49,390 nt of DNA. It comes from CAYQUO01 sp964420835 (GTDB lineage: Bacteria > Chloroflexota > Anaerolineae > Anaerolineales > Anaerolineaceae). Positions 8,516 to 16,452 of this stretch are shown here, piece by piece. Position numbers and translations under genes: made by a program. The DNA is taken from assembly GCA_964420835.1 (NCBI GenBank), contig CAYQUO010000021.1, positions 1 to 49,390 on the forward strand. The letters are read 5' to 3'. Position 1 is the stretch's first letter. Each line of letters starts with the position of its first letter. Under the pieces are notes generated by a model. It ran no database searches, was not told the origin of the DNA, and saw nothing but the letters and a program-made list of their open reading frames with translations.

Positions 8516-9778
8516 ATGCGTATCACACTGATTCATTACACAGCCCCACCGGTCGTGGGCGGTGTTGAAAGGGTGATGGCCGGCCAGGCAACCCTCCTGG
8601 CCTCCAACGGTCACACGGTCTCCATCCTTGCCGGATTGGGGGAGCCTTTTCACCCGGCTGTCCGTTTAAAACGCATACCACTCCTGGATTCGCAGCATCC
8701 ACGCATCCTTGCCTGCAAGCAGGCACTTGATTGCGGGGTTGTATCATCCGATTTCGCAGAAATCGAGCAGGATATCTTTGAGCAACTCCTGTTGGAATTG
8801 AACGGCCAGGATGCCCTGATCCTTCACAACGTTGCGTCTTTGCACAAGAACCTTCCCCTGACCTCCGCCCTCAACCGCTGCCATCAACACTTCCCAAACC
8901 TGGGATGTATCCTCTGGCACCACGATCTGGCCTGGATATCCCCGGGCTACCAGGCCGAGCTGCACCCCGGGTACCCCTGGGATCTCCTGCGCAAGCACTG
9001 GCCGGGTGTCCGGCAGGTGGTTGTTTCCGAACTTCGCCGCCAGGAACTGGCCTCCCTGGACGGGATCGATCCAACCTCCATTCAGGTCATCCCTTCGGGT
9101 CTTGACGTGCCTGCTTTCCTCGGCCTGGAAGGCCGAACCGGGGAAATGTATACCAGCCTGCACCTGTCAAAATCCTCCCCCATCCTTCTGGCTCCAGTGC
9201 GCATAACACGTCGTAAGAACCTCGAGCAGGCCTTGATGATCATCGCCGCGTTGCAGCATCAATTCCCGGATGCATCCCTGGTGGTTACCGGTCCACCAGG
9301 TGCGCACAACCCTGGCAACCGGGATTATTTGACCGAATTGCAGGATCTTCGCGCCAGCCTGAACCTGACATCGAGTGTTCACTTCCTGGCCGAGCACATA
9401 CCCGCCGGTCTTACCGATGGCGAGGTTGCAGGCTGGTTCCGGGTGGCTGATGCCCTCCTCCTTTGCAGCCGGGAGGAGGGTTTCGGCATCCCCATTCTGG
9501 AAGCGGCTCTTACCCGCTTGCCCATTTTCTGCACCAATCTGCCCTCCCTGCGCTCTCTGGCCGGGAAGAGTGCACATTTTTTTGCTCCGGATGACGATCC
9601 TGGAATGGTGGCAGGGATGATTGCCGGCCACTTGGAGGCAGACCCGCTTTTTCGCCGCCGTGCAGACGTCCTCTCCCGCTTCTCATGGCAGGCGATCTAT
9701 GAACAACAGCTTCTTCCGCTGCTAAAGGAGGTGATATGGCCTCACGCAAGCCGCGATCGCGACCGCGTTTTCCCATAG
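8516..9778 (+). CDS. Glycosyltransferase, GT4-type, first gene of the glucosylglycerate operon
   Basis: A 420-residue GT-B protein. The N-terminal domain starts 'HYTAPPVVGGVERVMAGQ', the usual glycine-rich acceptor-side loop. The C-terminal donor domain has 'APVRITRRKNLEQAL', 'VVTGPPG' and the GT4 motif E-x7-E in 'SREEGFGIPILEAAL'. Donor and acceptor cannot be read from sequence. The ATG at 8516 follows AAAGGAG at 8505-8511. The 3' end overlaps the next gene by 43 nt, and all five genes to 15179 run in the same direction, so it probably acts on glucosylglycerate or supplies a related glycoside; this is inference. Confidence 0.85.
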   Translation: MRITLIHYTAPPVVGGVERVMAGQATLLASNGHTVSILAGLGEPFHPAVRLKRIPLLDSQHPRILACKQALDCGVVSSDFAEIEQDIFEQLLLELNGQDALILHNVASLHKNLPLTSALNRCHQHFPNLGCILWHHDLAWISPGYQAELHPGYPWDLLRKHWPGVRQVVVSELRRQELASLDGIDPTSIQVIPSGLDVPAFLGLEGRTGEMYTSLHLSKSSPILLAPVRITRRKNLEQALMIIAALQHQFPDASLVVTGPPGAHNPGNRDYLTELQDLRASLNLTSSVHFLAEHIPAGLTDGEVAGWFRVADALLLCSREEGFGIPILEAALTRLPIFCTNLPSLRSLAGKSAHFFAPDDDPGMVAGMIAGHLEADPLFRRRADVLSRFSWQAIYEQQLLPLLKEVIWPHASRDRDRVFP

Positions 9779-11577
9779 ACCGGATATTTAAGCCCTTCAA
9801 CCAGGTCATCATTCCCATCACACCTGATTACACACCGCTTGAATCCCTCAAAATGGCCCGTGAATTCAAGGGAACCGTTGGCCTTGTGGGCTTTGTCAGC
9901 ATTCCCCCCGGCGAAACGCTCTCAGCAGCAACCAGCCAGGCTCGCAGCCTTCGCCGCAAAATGAACCTGCTTGCCCGGGAACACGGCATTGCTGGAAGCC
10001 TTCAGGTTCATGCCGCCCATAATATCTGTGAGGAACTTCGCGAGTTCACCCGTGCAGATCCTTCCACCCTGCTCATCCTGGAATGGCCCGGGTTTTTTAC
10101 CCCCCTTGGGATCACCTCGGTTCAGGAAGCCTGCTCGTTTCCTTGTCATCTGGCCATTCTCAAAGGAACCTGGAAGGATCAACCATCCTCCATCCTCGTT
10201 CCGATCCGTGGCGGGCCAAATTCCGAGCTGGCCCTGCGCTTCAGCCTGGCACTCCCGCGACGTTCGCTCTCCGTTCTGCATCTTCCCCGAATCGACCTGC
10301 TTAAGGGGGATGTTGAAACTGCCTTCAAGGGCCTGGCCCGCATTCTTCCCAGCCTGCCCGAAGTACAATACGAGTACCACCAGGTGCGCGATCCTGCCGA
10401 TTATATTGACAAGCGTATGCAGTCCTGTGACCTGGTGATCGCCGGGATGAGATCCTACGCCAGCGGGGACGTGCCTGGTTTTGGACCGATCCTCGACCGC
10501 CTGTTTGCCACACCGGCCACAATCGTTGCCGTCAAGTCTGCCCTGCCGGAGCCGGACACCTTTACCGGGCCCGAAAGCGAAAAAGCCGGAGCGCGTGCAA
10601 TTTCGATCCTGGTGGACAAGTGGTTTGCCGAGAACACCTACCACGCCTCAGAATTTGATGACCTTGAACAATTGGTGGCATTAAAGAAAAAACAGGATCT
10701 TACCATCTCCCTGGCCCTTCCGGCACTTAACGAAGAACAGACCATCGGAGCCATTATTGAATCCGTGCTGGCATCTCTTGTGCGCGGGCAGCCCCTCCTT
10801 GATGAGGTCATCCTCATGGATTCCAATTCATCAGATCGCACCCGGCAGGTGGCAGCCTCTTTCGGAATTCCCATCCATATTCACCAGGAAACCCTGCCAG
10901 CCTACGGAGCGCGCGCCGGCAAGGGTGATGCCCTCTGGAAAAGCCTATTCGTCACCCGGGGTGATATCGTGGTCTGGTGCGATACCGACATCATGAACTT
11001 CCATCCGCGCTTCATTTACGGGGTCATCGGCCCTCTTCTTTCCAACCCAAATCTTAAACTGGTCAAGGGTTTCTACCAGCGCCCTTTGAACACCGGAGAA
11101 ATGCTCCAATCCACCGGTGGAGGCCGAGTCACCGAACTTACTGCCAGGCCGCTGATCAACCTGTTCTACCCCGAGCTTTCCGGGGTCATACAACCCCTTT
11201 CCGGCGAATACGGCGGACGACGTTCCGCTCTTGAAACCCTTTCCTTCTTCTCCAGTTATGGCGTAGAGACCGGGCTTTTGATCGATGCCTTTGAAAAGTT
11301 CGGCCTTGCCTCCATCGCCCAGGTCGACCTCCTTGAGCGCATCCACCACAACCAGCCCCTCGAAGCCCTCTCCATGATGTCCTTTCGCATCATCCAGGCT
11401 GTGCTGCGGAAACTGGAGGGGCGCTTGAATCAGCCCCTGCTTGACGAGGTCAACAAGTCCATGAAACTCATTCGCTATTCATCCGGAACGTATTACCTGG
11501 ATGTTGAAGAGGTTGCCGAGCGCGACCGGCCACCCATGGTCGAAATTCCCGAATACCGCCAACTCTGGGAGAAATAA
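9736..11577 (+). CDS. gpgS: Glucosyl-3-phosphoglycerate synthase with N-terminal universal-stress-like domains
   Basis: A 613-residue fusion. Residues ~20-145 and ~150-267 look like two tandem USP-type alpha/beta domains ('VIIPITPDYTPLESLKMA'; 'SILVPIRGGPNSELALRF', 'DLVIAGMRS'). Residues ~310-600 are a GT81 glucosyl-3-phosphoglycerate synthase: 'ISLALPALNEEQTIGAII', 'DEVILMDSNSSDRT', the metal/donor motif DTD at 416-418, 'LTARPLINLFYPEL' and 'QPLSGEYGGRR'. GpgS joins glucose from an NDP-glucose to 3-phosphoglycerate. Stand-alone GpgS is ~300-330 residues, so the N-terminal half is an addition. The start is set by AAAGGAGGTGAT inside the preceding gene. Its partner phosphatase starts 6 nt after its stop. 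Confidence 0.88.
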   Translation: MASRKPRSRPRFPIDRIFKPFNQVIIPITPDYTPLESLKMAREFKGTVGLVGFVSIPPGETLSAATSQARSLRRKMNLLAREHGIAGSLQVHAAHNICEELREFTRADPSTLLILEWPGFFTPLGITSVQEACSFPCHLAILKGTWKDQPSSILVPIRGGPNSELALRFSLALPRRSLSVLHLPRIDLLKGDVETAFKGLARILPSLPEVQYEYHQVRDPADYIDKRMQSCDLVIAGMRSYASGDVPGFGPILDRLFATPATIVAVKSALPEPDTFTGPESEKAGARAISILVDKWFAENTYHASEFDDLEQLVALKKKQDLTISLALPALNEEQTIGAIIESVLASLVRGQPLLDEVILMDSNSSDRTRQVAASFGIPIHIHQETLPAYGARAGKGDALWKSLFVTRGDIVVWCDTDIMNFHPRFIYGVIGPLLSNPNLKLVKGFYQRPLNTGEMLQSTGGGRVTELTARPLINLFYPELSGVIQPLSGEYGGRRSALETLSFFSSYGVETGLLIDAFEKFGLASIAQVDLLERIHHNQPLEALSMMSFRIIQAVLRKLEGRLNQPLLDEVNKSMKLIRYSSGTYYLDVEEVAERDRPPMVEIPEYRQLWEK

Positions 11578-11583
11578 CCGCTC

Positions 11584-12171
11584 ATGTCGGTCACCCTTTG
11601 GCTGGTACGCCATGGCCAGACAGCCTGGAACGTGGAAGGGCGTTTTCAGGGCCAGGCCGATCCGCCCCTGAATGCCGAAGGCCGGGCGGAAGCCCGCCGC
11701 CTTGCAGTCCAGTTGCGCGGACGCACAATGGATGCGCTTTACAGCAGCGATCTCCGGCGCGCCCGCCAGACTGCCGACATTCTCTCCCGCGCAGTGGGGA
11801 AACCCGTCCTGCTTGAACCGCGCCTGCGCGAGATCAACCAGGGCCAGTGGGAAGGCATGCTGTTCACTGATATCAGCCGGCAGTTGCCCGAGATCTCGCA
11901 GGTCCGGCAACGAAACGCCCTCGACTTTCGACCTCCCGGAGGTGAAACGGTCCGTGAGATGGCTGCCCGTGTCCTGCCGGCCATAGATGAGATCGGACAC
12001 CTTTATCCGGGCGGGCAGGTTCTCATCGTTTCCCACGGTGTGGTCCTGGCAGCCATTCTGGCAGTCGTCAACCATATCCCCTGGATGGATGTGTTTTCTC
12101 TCATCCCTCCCAATGCAGGACTCCTGGCCGTCAAATGGGCTGGCACCCCTCCGGGTGTGCTCGATGTCTGA
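11584..12171 (+). CDS. gpgP: Histidine phosphatase, likely glucosyl-3-phosphoglycerate phosphatase
   Basis: A 195-residue phosphoglycerate-mutase-like histidine phosphatase: the RHG motif is at residues 9-11 (His10 as phospho-acceptor), with 'SSDLRRARQTA', 'LREINQGQWEG' and the second catalytic His in 'LIVSHGVVLA'. Mycobacterial GpgP belongs to the same superfamily, and the position directly after gpgS makes removal of the phosphate from glucosyl-3-phosphoglycerate the natural role. That assignment rests on context; sequence alone gives only a broad phosphatase. The stop overlaps the ATG of the next gene by 8 nt, suggesting coupling. Confidence 0.8.
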   Translation: MSVTLWLVRHGQTAWNVEGRFQGQADPPLNAEGRAEARRLAVQLRGRTMDALYSSDLRRARQTADILSRAVGKPVLLEPRLREINQGQWEGMLFTDISRQLPEISQVRQRNALDFRPPGGETVREMAARVLPAIDEIGHLYPGGQVLIVSHGVVLAAILAVVNHIPWMDVFSLIPPNAGLLAVKWAGTPPGVLDV

Positions 12172-13888
12172 TATTGATCCAAATATCCTGTCCCTACACC
12201 TGGCAGGAATGTATGGAGATCTTTCTCACGAACTGGCTGCACGCATGGCCCGCCGCCTGTCTGTTTTCACGTCCAGGTACACCCCCCCTGCTCCACAGCC
12301 GCTGGATGAGAAGGATGTCCTGCTCATTACTTATCCGGACCAGTTCCTTTCCCCAGGCACCATCCCGCTCGAAAACCTGTTCGAGTTTTGTTCCAGTCGT
12401 ATCGGAGGAATTCTCACTGGCGTGCATGTGCTCCCTTTTTTCCCTTCCTCCTCGGATGACGGGTTTTCCATCCTGGATTATTGCCGGGTGGACCCTGCCT
12501 ATGGAAACTGGAGGAACATCCGCCGCCTGGCCGGGGAATTTCGCCTCATGGTCGATGGGGTTGTAAACCATGTTTCAGCCCAAAGCGAGTGGTTTCGCCG
12601 TTTCCTTGCCGGCGACCCGGAGGTAAGGGATTTTTTTATCCTGCCCGATTCAGAGTCCGATCTTTCTGCAGTTGTCCGGCCGCGTACTTCACCCCTTCTT
12701 ACGGCCTTTAAAACAGCCGGAGGCCGGCGTTCTGTCTGGACCACCTTCAGCCCCGACCAGGTGGACTTGAACTTTGCCCAGCCGGAAGTATTCTTTCGGA
12801 TCCTGGATGTTCTGCTGTTTTATGTCAGCCAGGGCGCTTCCATCATCCGCCTTGACGCCATCGCCTACCTTTGGAAGCAGCCCGGCACCCCCTGCATTCA
12901 TCTCCCTCAAGTCCATGCCTTTGTTCGTCTCCTGCGGGCTGCGCTTGAGATGGTCGCCCCCCATGTCTTCATTATTACTGAAACCAACGTGCCACACGTG
13001 GATAATATCTCGTATTTCGGCAACGGTTCAGATGAAGCGCACTTGGTTTACAACTTTTCCCTTCCTCCGCTCCTTCTGCATTCCCTTGCGGTTGGCAGTG
13101 CTGTCGATCTTTCCCAATGGGCGGCAGCACTGCGGGTTCCATCGCCAGGGTGTGCTTTTGTAAACTTCCTCGCCTCCCATGATGGCATTGGACTCAACCC
13201 GTTGCGGGACATCCTCACCGATGGTCAGATCGACGCCCTTGTGCAGCGTGTCCAATCCCTGGGCGGGTTGGTCTCCAGTAAAAGCTCCCCCTCAGGCGCC
13301 AGCCAGCCTTACGAGCTGAACATCAACTTTCTAGATGCCCTCGCCAGCCCCGCCGAGAAGCCCGACTCCTTTCAGATTCCGCGCTTCCTGGCGGCCCATG
13401 CCTGCCTGTTCGCCCTTGCCGGGCTGCCGGCCATCTACGTTCACAGCCTGCTCGGTTCCAACGGCTGGCTGGAGGGTGTTCGTTCGTCCGGACACAACCG
13501 CACCATCAACCATCAAAAGTTTGAACTGCCTGTGCTCAACCGGGAACTGGACGACCATTCCTCCACCCGTAGCCGGGTCTTCCGCAGCCTGGCGGCCATG
13601 CTTTCTGCCCGCCGCTCCCGGCCGGCTTTTCACCCCAATTCAGCTCAGTGTATTCTTACCCTCCACCCGGCGGTTTTTTCCATCCTCCGCACCCCGCAGA
13701 CGGGTTTCCCGATCCTTTGCCTGCATAACCTCTCAACCACAACTGCACCGGTTCCCCTCAAGAATGCCTTGAAGGGCTTGCAGAAAGGTACCTGGACAGA
13801 TATATTAACCGGAGAACGATTCCCGCTGGGAGATTTATCTATTCTGCCACTTTCGGCCTGCCAGGTTCTCTGGCTGTCGCCAGTATAA
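12164..13888 (+). CDS. GH13_18-type phosphorylase, probably glucosylglycerate phosphorylase
   Basis: A 574-residue alpha-amylase-family protein of the sucrose phosphorylase type. Catalytic residues are all visible: nucleophile Asp231 in 'IIRLDAIAYLWK', acid/base Glu273 in 'FIITETNVPH', transition-state Asp340 in 'LASHDGIGLNP'; 'MVDGVVNHVS' is conserved region I. GH13_18 includes sucrose, glucosylglycerol and glucosylglycerate phosphorylases. Operon position after gpgS and gpgP favours glucosylglycerate, giving glucose 1-phosphate and glycerate. It has no signal peptide, so it is cytoplasmic. The ATG at 12164 sits inside the end of gpgP; the frame is open further upstream but only as a shadow of gpgP. 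Confidence 0.82.
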   Translation: MSDIDPNILSLHLAGMYGDLSHELAARMARRLSVFTSRYTPPAPQPLDEKDVLLITYPDQFLSPGTIPLENLFEFCSSRIGGILTGVHVLPFFPSSSDDGFSILDYCRVDPAYGNWRNIRRLAGEFRLMVDGVVNHVSAQSEWFRRFLAGDPEVRDFFILPDSESDLSAVVRPRTSPLLTAFKTAGGRRSVWTTFSPDQVDLNFAQPEVFFRILDVLLFYVSQGASIIRLDAIAYLWKQPGTPCIHLPQVHAFVRLLRAALEMVAPHVFIITETNVPHVDNISYFGNGSDEAHLVYNFSLPPLLLHSLAVGSAVDLSQWAAALRVPSPGCAFVNFLASHDGIGLNPLRDILTDGQIDALVQRVQSLGGLVSSKSSPSGASQPYELNINFLDALASPAEKPDSFQIPRFLAAHACLFALAGLPAIYVHSLLGSNGWLEGVRSSGHNRTINHQKFELPVLNRELDDHSSTRSRVFRSLAAMLSARRSRPAFHPNSAQCILTLHPAVFSILRTPQTGFPILCLHNLSTTTAPVPLKNALKGLQKGTWTDILTGERFPLGDLSILPLSACQVLWLSPV

Positions 13889-13904
13889 AACTAGGAGTGA
13901 CCCA

Positions 13905-15179
13905 TTGACCCTGGACAAATGTTCCCCTCTGCTGCACATCGGTTTTGTATCCACCCGCTTCGAGGGTACCGATGGCGTATCCCTGGAAACCGAAAAGTGG
14001 GCTGCTGTTCTAGAAGCCATGGGGCACAAGTGCTTCTATTACGCCGGGCTTTGCGACCGTCCTGCGCAGGTCAGCAGGATAATTCCAGAGGCTTACTTCC
14101 GCCACCCGGTCATTGACCACATCAATGAACTGGCCTACTCGTTAACCTCCCGCCCCCCCGCTCTTACCCGCCAGATCTATGAACTGAAGGACTACTTTAA
14201 AGAAAGCCTTCTGGATTTCATCCAAACGTTCGACCTGGACCTGCTCATTGTGGAGAACGCCCTCTCCATCCCGCTGAATATTCCACTCGGCCTGGCCATC
14301 ACCGAAACCATCGCCGAAACCTCCATCCACACCATTGCGCACCATCACGACATGTTCTGGGAACGCAAGCGTTTCCTGGTCAATTGTGTTTGGGATTACC
14401 TGAACATGGCCTTTCCGCCGCACCTGCCGTCCATTCATCACGTGGTCATTAATTCCGCGGCTTCCAACCAGTTGGGCCTGCGCACCGGCGTTTCCAGCAC
14501 CCTTATCCCGAACGTAATGGATTTTGACCATCCCCCGGAAGACGATAACGGCTATTCATCCACCCTGCCAGCCGACCTCGGACTCCAACCCGAAGAACAC
14601 CTCATCCTGCAGCCAACCCGCGTTGTCCAACGCAAGGGTATCGAGCACGCCATAGAACTGGTGAGTAGCCTGAACCTCCCTGCCCGCCTGGTGGTATCGC
14701 ACGCCGCCGGTGACGAGGGAAGAGAGTACGAGCAGCGCCTGCGCGATTTCTCCCTCCGCATGCAGGCACCCATCCTTTTTGTCTCAGATATCATTCAGCA
14801 GTCCCGCGGCATCCTGGCGGACGGCCGCAAGGTCTACACGCTTGCCGATGCCTATCGCGTGGCGGATTTGGTCACCTACCCTTCGGACATTGAAGGCTTC
14901 GGCAATGCCTTTCTAGAGGCCATCTACTACTCCCGTCCCATCGTCGTCAATAATTACTCCATCTTCTCCTTTGATATCAAGCCCAAAGGGTTCCAGGTCA
15001 TCGAGTTCGACGGTTTTGTCACGCAACACACGGTCGAAAAAGCGCGCCAGGTTCTGCTTGACCCCGAATTGGGCAAAAAGATGACGGAAACCAATTACAC
15101 CATTGCCTGCCGATATTATTCCTTCAGAGTCCTGCGTGATCTGTTGTGCACCGTATTGATCAAACTTTTTGGGGAATAA
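13905..15179 (+). CDS. Glycosyltransferase, GT4-type, candidate mannosylglucosylglycerate synthase
   Basis: A 424-residue GT-B protein. The N-terminal domain starts 'HIGFVSTRFEGTDGVSLETEKW'; the acceptor side has 'TIAHHHDMFWERKRF'; the donor domain has 'QPTRVVQRKGIEHAIEL', and E-x7-E in 'DIEGFGNAFLEAIYYSRP'. The start is a TTG at 13905, chosen because AGGAG (13893-13897) lies 7 nt upstream and the family motif starts soon after. In Petrotoga a retaining group-1 glycosyltransferase (MggS) makes mannosylglucosylglycerate from glucosylglycerate and GDP-mannose. Co-transcription with gpgS and gpgP makes that role plausible here, but donor specificity is not readable from the sequence. Confidence 0.8.
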   Translation: MTLDKCSPLLHIGFVSTRFEGTDGVSLETEKWAAVLEAMGHKCFYYAGLCDRPAQVSRIIPEAYFRHPVIDHINELAYSLTSRPPALTRQIYELKDYFKESLLDFIQTFDLDLLIVENALSIPLNIPLGLAITETIAETSIHTIAHHHDMFWERKRFLVNCVWDYLNMAFPPHLPSIHHVVINSAASNQLGLRTGVSSTLIPNVMDFDHPPEDDNGYSSTLPADLGLQPEEHLILQPTRVVQRKGIEHAIELVSSLNLPARLVVSHAAGDEGREYEQRLRDFSLRMQAPILFVSDIIQQSRGILADGRKVYTLADAYRVADLVTYPSDIEGFGNAFLEAIYYSRPIVVNNYSIFSFDIKPKGFQVIEFDGFVTQHTVEKARQVLLDPELGKKMTETNYTIACRYYSFRVLRDLLCTVLIKLFGE

Positions 15180-15430
15180 GCGCAAGCATCAGGTGCTGCA
15201 ACGCTCAGATTATCACTTCCGATCACCCCGGTGGATAAGCCTTTGGTCGTGCTTTTTACCCGCCGTCAGTGCGTCCGGCATCCCGGAACAATTTCCATAT
15301 CGTGCCCGTAATAACACCGATGATTGCGAATCCCACCGAGCAACCCGCCGCCTGGCGCAGACACAGCCGACATCCAGCTGCTCACCTGGTCCGAAACACA
15401 TGCATCAATTGCTCTTACCTTTGCAGCAGT

Positions 15431-16114
15431 TCAGAGGGTTTCAACAAAGATCCGTTTTGCGGTTATTGTCCCCAGGGTTACAGAATGGCCATTCACATCC
15501 AGCGTCAGGGTCTCGTTGAACGGAAGGATGTCTGTGACGATTGCCTTATTGCCGGGCATTAGCCGGTTTGCCTCAAGAAAGGCCAGCAATTCCGTGTTCT
15601 CTTCCGCCATTTCATGAATTCGGCGGATGATGACCGTGCTCCCCGCCCGGGTTTCCGATAAAGGCCTCCAACTGTCCACAATCTCTTCGTTTCCCGGCAG
15701 GGGATTCCCGTGCGGACAGGTTTTCGGTTTACCGAGCCTCTCCATCAGAGCGGTCTCCGTCATCTCGGAGATGGCATGTTCCAGTTGGTGGGCTTCGCTG
15801 TGAAGCCTGGACCATGGCAGGGTATTCACCATCATCCACTCCATCAACATATGACGGCGCATAATGATCTTGGCTGCTTCCCATCCGGCTTCGGTCAGAT
15901 GCGTCCCATCCTTATCCATGGTAATCAGCCCATCGCGGGTCATGCGCTTAAGTGTGCTTGTCACCGTCGGTGGTGTCACGCCCAGGAGTTCCGCCAGTCG
16001 CAAACCAACCACGGGCTCGTTATCCCGCTCCATCACATAGATGAGCGAAAGATAATCCTGGATGGTGGAACTTAATTTGGAAAAATCTGTTTTGATTTCA
16101 TTGTTATTTAACAT
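15431..16114 (-). CDS. DtxR/MntR-family metal-dependent repressor
   Basis: A 227-residue regulator. The N-terminal winged helix has 'YLSLIYVMERDNEPVVGLRLAELLGVTPPTVTSTLKRM' in two parts (DNA-binding helix 'VTPPTVTSTLKRM'). The dimerisation/metal domain follows with 'RRHMLMEWMM', 'EAHQLEHAIS' and 'CPHGNPLPG', which hold the typical His, Glu and Cys ligands. The C-terminal ~70 residues form an SH3/FeoA-like domain. It probably senses Fe(II) or Mn(II). It is transcribed away from feoA with AT-rich palindromes between them, so it is the likely regulator of the feo genes and itself. Confidence 0.9.
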   Translation of the reverse strand: MLNNNEIKTDFSKLSSTIQDYLSLIYVMERDNEPVVGLRLAELLGVTPPTVTSTLKRMTRDGLITMDKDGTHLTEAGWEAAKIIMRRHMLMEWMMVNTLPWSRLHSEAHQLEHAISEMTETALMERLGKPKTCPHGNPLPGNEEIVDSWRPLSETRAGSTVIIRRIHEMAEENTELLAFLEANRLMPGNKAIVTDILPFNETLTLDVNGHSVTLGTITAKRIFVETL

Positions 16115-16115
16115 G

Positions 16116-16144
16116 ATATAATATATTATATTAGTATAAACTAA
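16116..16144. promoter_or_regulatory. Palindromes between dtxR-like gene and feoA (candidate operators)
   Basis: Two adjacent palindromes lie directly before the repressor start codon. ATATAATATATTATAT (16116-16131) is a perfect 16-bp palindrome, and TTAGTATAAACTAA (16131-16144) has perfect 5-bp arms around ATAA. The TTAG...CTAA pattern is reminiscent of DtxR/IdeR boxes. AT-rich promoter elements could also explain the first palindrome. Confidence 0.5.
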
Positions 16145-16206
16145 TGTTATTATTAAGTTACTCTATTATTCTTTTCAAGATCATTATAGCATCACAGGAG
16201 AGGATT

Positions 16207-16452
16207 ATGTCAGCCAGGAATAGAAGGATGCCCATTTCAGAACTGCCAGCTGGTGAACATGCAACCATCTTATCCTTTCATGGCGGACGGCACATGAACA
16301 ACCGTCTGGCCTCCCTGGGCTTTACTCCCGGCGCCGAAATAGAAATGACCCAAAATTACGGGCGCGGTCCCCTTATCGTCACCGTGCGTGGAGCCCGTGT
16401 TGCCCTTGGCCGCGGTGAAGCTGCCAGGGTTATTGTGGAAAGTCCTGTATGA
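16207..16452 (+). CDS. feoA: FeoA, ferrous iron transport accessory protein
   Basis: An 81-residue SH3-like protein with the FeoA signatures 'RLASLGFTPGAEIEM' and 'RGARVALGRGEAARVIVE'. FeoA works with FeoB in Fe(II) uptake at the inner face of the membrane. The ATG at 16207 follows AGGAGAGG; a longer open frame from 16144 has a hydrophobic extension without support. Its stop overlaps the feoB start (ATGA), so the two are coupled. Confidence 0.93.
   Translation: MSARNRRMPISELPAGEHATILSFHGGRHMNNRLASLGFTPGAEIEMTQNYGRGPLIVTVRGARVALGRGEAARVIVESPV

Noticed and set aside
9922..10644. 240-codon minus-strand open frame
   Set aside because: Antisense to gpgS with no independent support; GC-rich coding sequence often leaves the opposite frame open.
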